In this document: piece after piece, positions 61,510 to 64,000 of the stretch
Position numbering within the stretch: position 1 is the stretch's first letter
Layout: the number at the start of each line of letters is the position of its first letter
Assembly (NCBI RefSeq): GCF_007752935.1
Contig: NZ_CP036319.1
Span: 7,057,155-7,121,154, forward strand
Origin: Crateriforma conspicua
Lineage (GTDB): Bacteria > Planctomycetota > Planctomycetia > Pirellulales > Pirellulaceae
DNA length: 64,000 nt
Direction of reading: 5' to 3'
The notes under the pieces: model-generated
Databases searched by the model: none
The model's input: only the letters and a program-made list of their open reading frames with translations
Told to the model about the DNA's origin: nothing
Translations under genes and position numbers: made by a program

Positions 61510-62984
61510 ACGGACAACTGATCGGAGTCGACGGCAAACCATTGACCAGCCGACACGAAAAGACGCGGCGGTCCCTGCTGGCCAAGTACGACGCCGCCCA
61601 AACCACACCGGGCAACCGCCGGCACTGGGAAATGGCGGACCTGCTGTCGCCACGCGAAGCCAACAACCCCGCGGTGCGTCAGACGCTGCGGAGTCGATCC
61701 CGCTATGAAGTCGGCAACAACAGCTTTGCCAGCGGCATCATCCGTAGCTTGGTCAACGACATCGTCGGCCGCGGCCCGCGATTGCAGATCGACATCGAAG
61801 ACGGCAAAGCCAAGCAGCAAATCGAACAGCGATTCCGGAACTGGTGGCGTCGCGCTCGGATGACCCGCCAACTGCGGACCGCCAAGATGTCACAATTCGT
61901 CGACGGCGAGACGTTCATCCACGCGGCCACCAACCCGCGAATCGCCGATCGCTGCCAACTGGCTTGCCGGGTCACCGAAGCCGACCAGATCACCAATCCC
62001 AGTTTGGCGGTGAACGATCCCAAGCATGACGACGGGATCCACTTCGACGACTTCGACAATCCCGTCCGCTATGAACGGCTGAAACATCATCCCGGCGACG
62101 CGTACGGTTACAGCCTGGACGACTTCGAACCGGTCCCGGCCGAGCAGATGATCCATCTATTCCGTCACGACCGCCCCGGCGTCCGCCGCGGGATTCCCGT
62201 GATCACGCCGGCCTTGCCGCTGTTCGGCCTGATGCGACGCTACACGCTGGCCGTTGTGCGATGTGCCGAGCACGCCGCCCACTTCTCCGGCATCTTCTAC
62301 ACCGATCATCCCAACCTGGATTCACCCGAACAGGTCGATCCGCTGGACGAGATCGAGGTCGAAATGGGCATGTTCATGACGCTGCCCGAAGGCTGGAAGA
62401 TGGGCCAGTTGAAGGCCGAACAGCCCGTCCAAGTCTTTGAGATGTTCCGCAACGCGATCGTGCTGGAGATCGCCCGTTGCGTGTTGATGCCCAAGAACAA
62501 GGCTCTGGGCGATAGCGGCGGATACAACCTGGCCAGCGGCAAGCTGGACTTCACCGGTTACAGCGACATGTTGCGGGTCGAACGCGACGACCTGGAGATC
62601 GAAGTCGCCGACCGAATCTTTCAGTGGTGGTTGGACGAAGCCCTGCTGATCCCCGGTTATCTGCCGACGCTGCCCACGTTCCCCGACGGCGTTCCGCACA
62701 GTTGGATCTGGGATCAACCCAAACCGGCCGACGAACTGAAGGCGGCCAACGCGGCCAAGGTCCTGTGGGAAATGGGACTGATGACCGACGAAGAGTACTT
62801 GCGTCAGACCGGCAAGGACCCCGACACGCACTATCAAGAGCTGCAGCGTCAACGAGAACGACGTGAAGCGTTGGGTCTGCCGTTGCCAGGCCAAAGCGGC
62901 GCGACGTCCGAGATGATCGAAGACGAAGACATCGACGACGAAGAACAGACGGCGGCCGAAGAGAAGGAAGGAGTCGCGGCATGA
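61506..62984 (+). CDS. Phage portal protein (lambda family)
   Basis: 492 residues. The portal forms the dodecameric ring for DNA entry. Recognisable blocks: SRYEVGNNSFASGIIRSLVNDIVG (N-terminal), FVDGETFIHAATN, PAEQMIHLFRHDRPGVRRGIPVI, then TLPEGWKMGQLKAEQPV and the clip/stem helices. This is the order of lambda gpB-type portals. The C-terminus is acidic (EDEDIDDEEQTAAEE). ATGA overlaps both neighbours. Confidence 0.9.
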   Translation: MNGQLIGVDGKPLTSRHEKTRRSLLAKYDAAQTTPGNRRHWEMADLLSPREANNPAVRQTLRSRSRYEVGNNSFASGIIRSLVNDIVGRGPRLQIDIEDGKAKQQIEQRFRNWWRRARMTRQLRTAKMSQFVDGETFIHAATNPRIADRCQLACRVTEADQITNPSLAVNDPKHDDGIHFDDFDNPVRYERLKHHPGDAYGYSLDDFEPVPAEQMIHLFRHDRPGVRRGIPVITPALPLFGLMRRYTLAVVRCAEHAAHFSGIFYTDHPNLDSPEQVDPLDEIEVEMGMFMTLPEGWKMGQLKAEQPVQVFEMFRNAIVLEIARCVLMPKNKALGDSGGYNLASGKLDFTGYSDMLRVERDDLEIEVADRIFQWWLDEALLIPGYLPTLPTFPDGVPHSWIWDQPKPADELKAANAAKVLWEMGLMTDEEYLRQTGKDPDTHYQELQRQRERREALGLPLPGQSGATSEMIEDEDIDDEEQTAAEEKEGVAA

Positions 62985-64000
62985 AACGATCCACTTGGTG
63001 GAAGCGATCCAAGCTCGGCACTTTGCTGGCCAGCGGTGTGCCGTCGGGAGTCAACCAACCACCGAAAACCTTCCACGCGGTCGGTGAACCGGTCGAGTTG
63101 ACCGCCGCGGGCGACGGCGACGGTGAATCACTGCCGACGTTTCAGGGGACCGCTTACACCGGCGGTGTGATGCGTCCGGTCGGTTTCTACCGCGACGTTT
63201 ACGTGGACCTGTCCGGATGCCAAGTCGCGGCGGGTTCACGACCGATCCATCGTGACCACGACACGTCGAAGATCGTCGGGCATGTCGATGCCGGCGGGAT
63301 CGAGGTCGGTAAACGCAAGATCAAAGTCGCCGGCAAGATCAGTGGCACCGGCGCGGCCGCCGACGAAGTCCGCGGCAACGGAAAGAACGGATTCCCTTGG
63401 CGGATGTCCATCGGCGCATCGATCGAGCGGATCGAGTGGGTCGAGGACGGCAAGGTCGCCAAGGTCAACGGCATCAACGCCAAAGGCCCGTGCTATGTGG
63501 TCCGGGCCTGCACCATTTACGAACTCTCTTTTGTTTCTCTGGCAGGCGACGATCGTACGTCGGCCACCGTCACCGCAACCATCGAGGAATCGAACGCGAT
63601 GAATTTTCAAACTTGGTTGGCTGCACGTGGCCACGACATCAACGAATTGACCGCCACGAAGCTCAGTGAGCTGCGGGCCGCCTACGATCGCGAGGTCGCC
63701 GGCGATGGCAGTGGTGATGACGGCAACGCTTCGGAAGTCACCGAGCGTCTGGACAGCGTCGCCGCGTCGGGCGGTACCGGTATCGTGGCCGGCGGCCAGG
63801 GAACGCAATCCATTGGTGGTGATGGCGGTGCCGCTGTTGCCACACTGCCCGACCTGCAGGCCAGCCGCCGACGTGAAGCCGACGAAGTGGAACGGGTCGA
63901 TTCGATTCGCACCATCTGTGCCCGATACGACACCCCGCGGATCACCGTCGGGGAAACCGAAGTCAGCCTGCAGGCTCATGCGATCCGCGAAGGCTGGGAC
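62981..64000 (+). CDS. Prohead protease, probably fused to capsid sequence (cut by window edge)
   Basis: 340 residues visible. The N-terminal 190 residues match a prohead maturation protease: AYTGGVMRPVGFYRDVYVDL, RPIHRDHDTSKIVGHVDAG with the conserved His, RMSIGASIERIEWV with a candidate nucleophile Ser, and YELSFVSLAGDDRTS. From about 205 a new segment starts at MNFQTWLAARGHDINELTAT and continues helical and Gly-rich. Such a tail is typical of protease-capsid fusions where the capsid follows as the C-terminal domain. The start overlaps the portal stop by ATGA. Length of the full protein is unknown. Confidence 0.8.
   Translation, partial: MKRSTWWKRSKLGTLLASGVPSGVNQPPKTFHAVGEPVELTAAGDGDGESLPTFQGTAYTGGVMRPVGFYRDVYVDLSGCQVAAGSRPIHRDHDTSKIVGHVDAGGIEVGKRKIKVAGKISGTGAAADEVRGNGKNGFPWRMSIGASIERIEWVEDGKVAKVNGINAKGPCYVVRACTIYELSFVSLAGDDRTSATVTATIEESNAMNFQTWLAARGHDINELTATKLSELRAAYDREVAGDGSGDDGNASEVTERLDSVAASGGTGIVAGGQGTQSIGGDGGAAVATLPDLQASRRREADEVERVDSIRTICARYDTPRITVGETEVSLQAHAIREGWD

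Larger units (their letters stand above)
35905..64000. mobile_element. Decayed prophage with inserted cargo (continues beyond window)
   Basis: Phage-type genes run from an integrase remnant at 35905 through J-domain and replication-type genes, then a regulator, protease, holin-like peptides, SGNH protein and terminase, to portal and prohead protease at the window edge. Two blocks are foreign to a phage: 38.1-45.0 kb and 51.7-61.2 kb (host-type genes and an integron cassette array). The integrase is truncated, so the prophage is probably no longer excisable by itself. The right end is not in the window. Confidence 0.7.

Overview
The window looks like a piece of a Rhodopirellula/Pirellula-type planctomycete chromosome. 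The evidence is a YTV-repeat surface protein, a DUF1559 pseudopilin-like protein, an FGly sulfatase, an ECF sigma factor with a long C-terminal extension, a DUF3127 protein, GC-rich coding DNA, and many short inner-membrane proteins opening with an SxRxL(L/F)-type membrane segment.

Layout. (1) 1-27.1 kb is an ordinary host backbone: SRAP protein, TrkH K+ transporter, NfeD-type membrane serine protease, serine hydroxymethyltransferase, a response regulator, a PAS-GAF-REC protein, YTV protein, LRAT-like protein, an AroE-like protein, SMUG1-type DNA glycosylase, a membrane LRR protein, an HSL-type esterase, ECF sigma fusion, sulfatase, GNAT and two Cys-rich secreted peptides. (2) 27184-35709 is an 8.5-kb integrative element. 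It is bounded by a perfect 20-bp direct repeat (attL/attR); the right copy is the 3' end of a tRNA-Leu(UAA) gene. It carries an excisionase-like HTH protein, a Prim-Pol primase-polymerase, a DUF3987 helicase-like protein, iteron-like repeats, small proteins, an array of 20-bp palindromes and a tyrosine integrase next to the tRNA. (3) 35905-38080 holds decayed prophage genes: an integrase C-terminus, a J-domain protein lacking its start, an HTH replication-type protein and a small partner. (4) 38.3-45.0 kb is cargo: a collagen-like Gly-rich secreted protein, several secreted proteins, and a compact lower-GC three-gene operon ending in a metallo-beta-lactamase-fold hydrolase. (5) 45.2-64.0 kb is a phage module: HTH, secreted protein, trypsin-like protease, holin-like peptides, SGNH hydrolase, terminase large subunit, zinc ribbon, small structural protein, then (after 61.29 kb) a connector-like protein, portal, and prohead protease running off the window.

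The phage head module is split between 51.7 and 61.3 kb by host-type membrane genes and by an integron cassette array on the minus strand (about 54113-60957). The array has eleven attC-like imperfect palindromes and eleven cassettes, and no integron integrase in the window. Each cassette's two ends carry complementary core sites, which fixes both the cassette boundaries and the minus-strand orientation. Four of the cassettes are diverged copies of one ~570-bp unit, separated each time by one or two unique gene cassettes (lipoproteins, an HExxH protease, an ankyrin protein, membrane proteins).

The most noteworthy items are the attC array inside phage head genes, the recurring 570-bp cassette, the palindrome array at 33454-33782, the tRNA-Leu element with primase and iterons, and the three-gene MBL operon. 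All family names come from reading motifs; no database search was possible.
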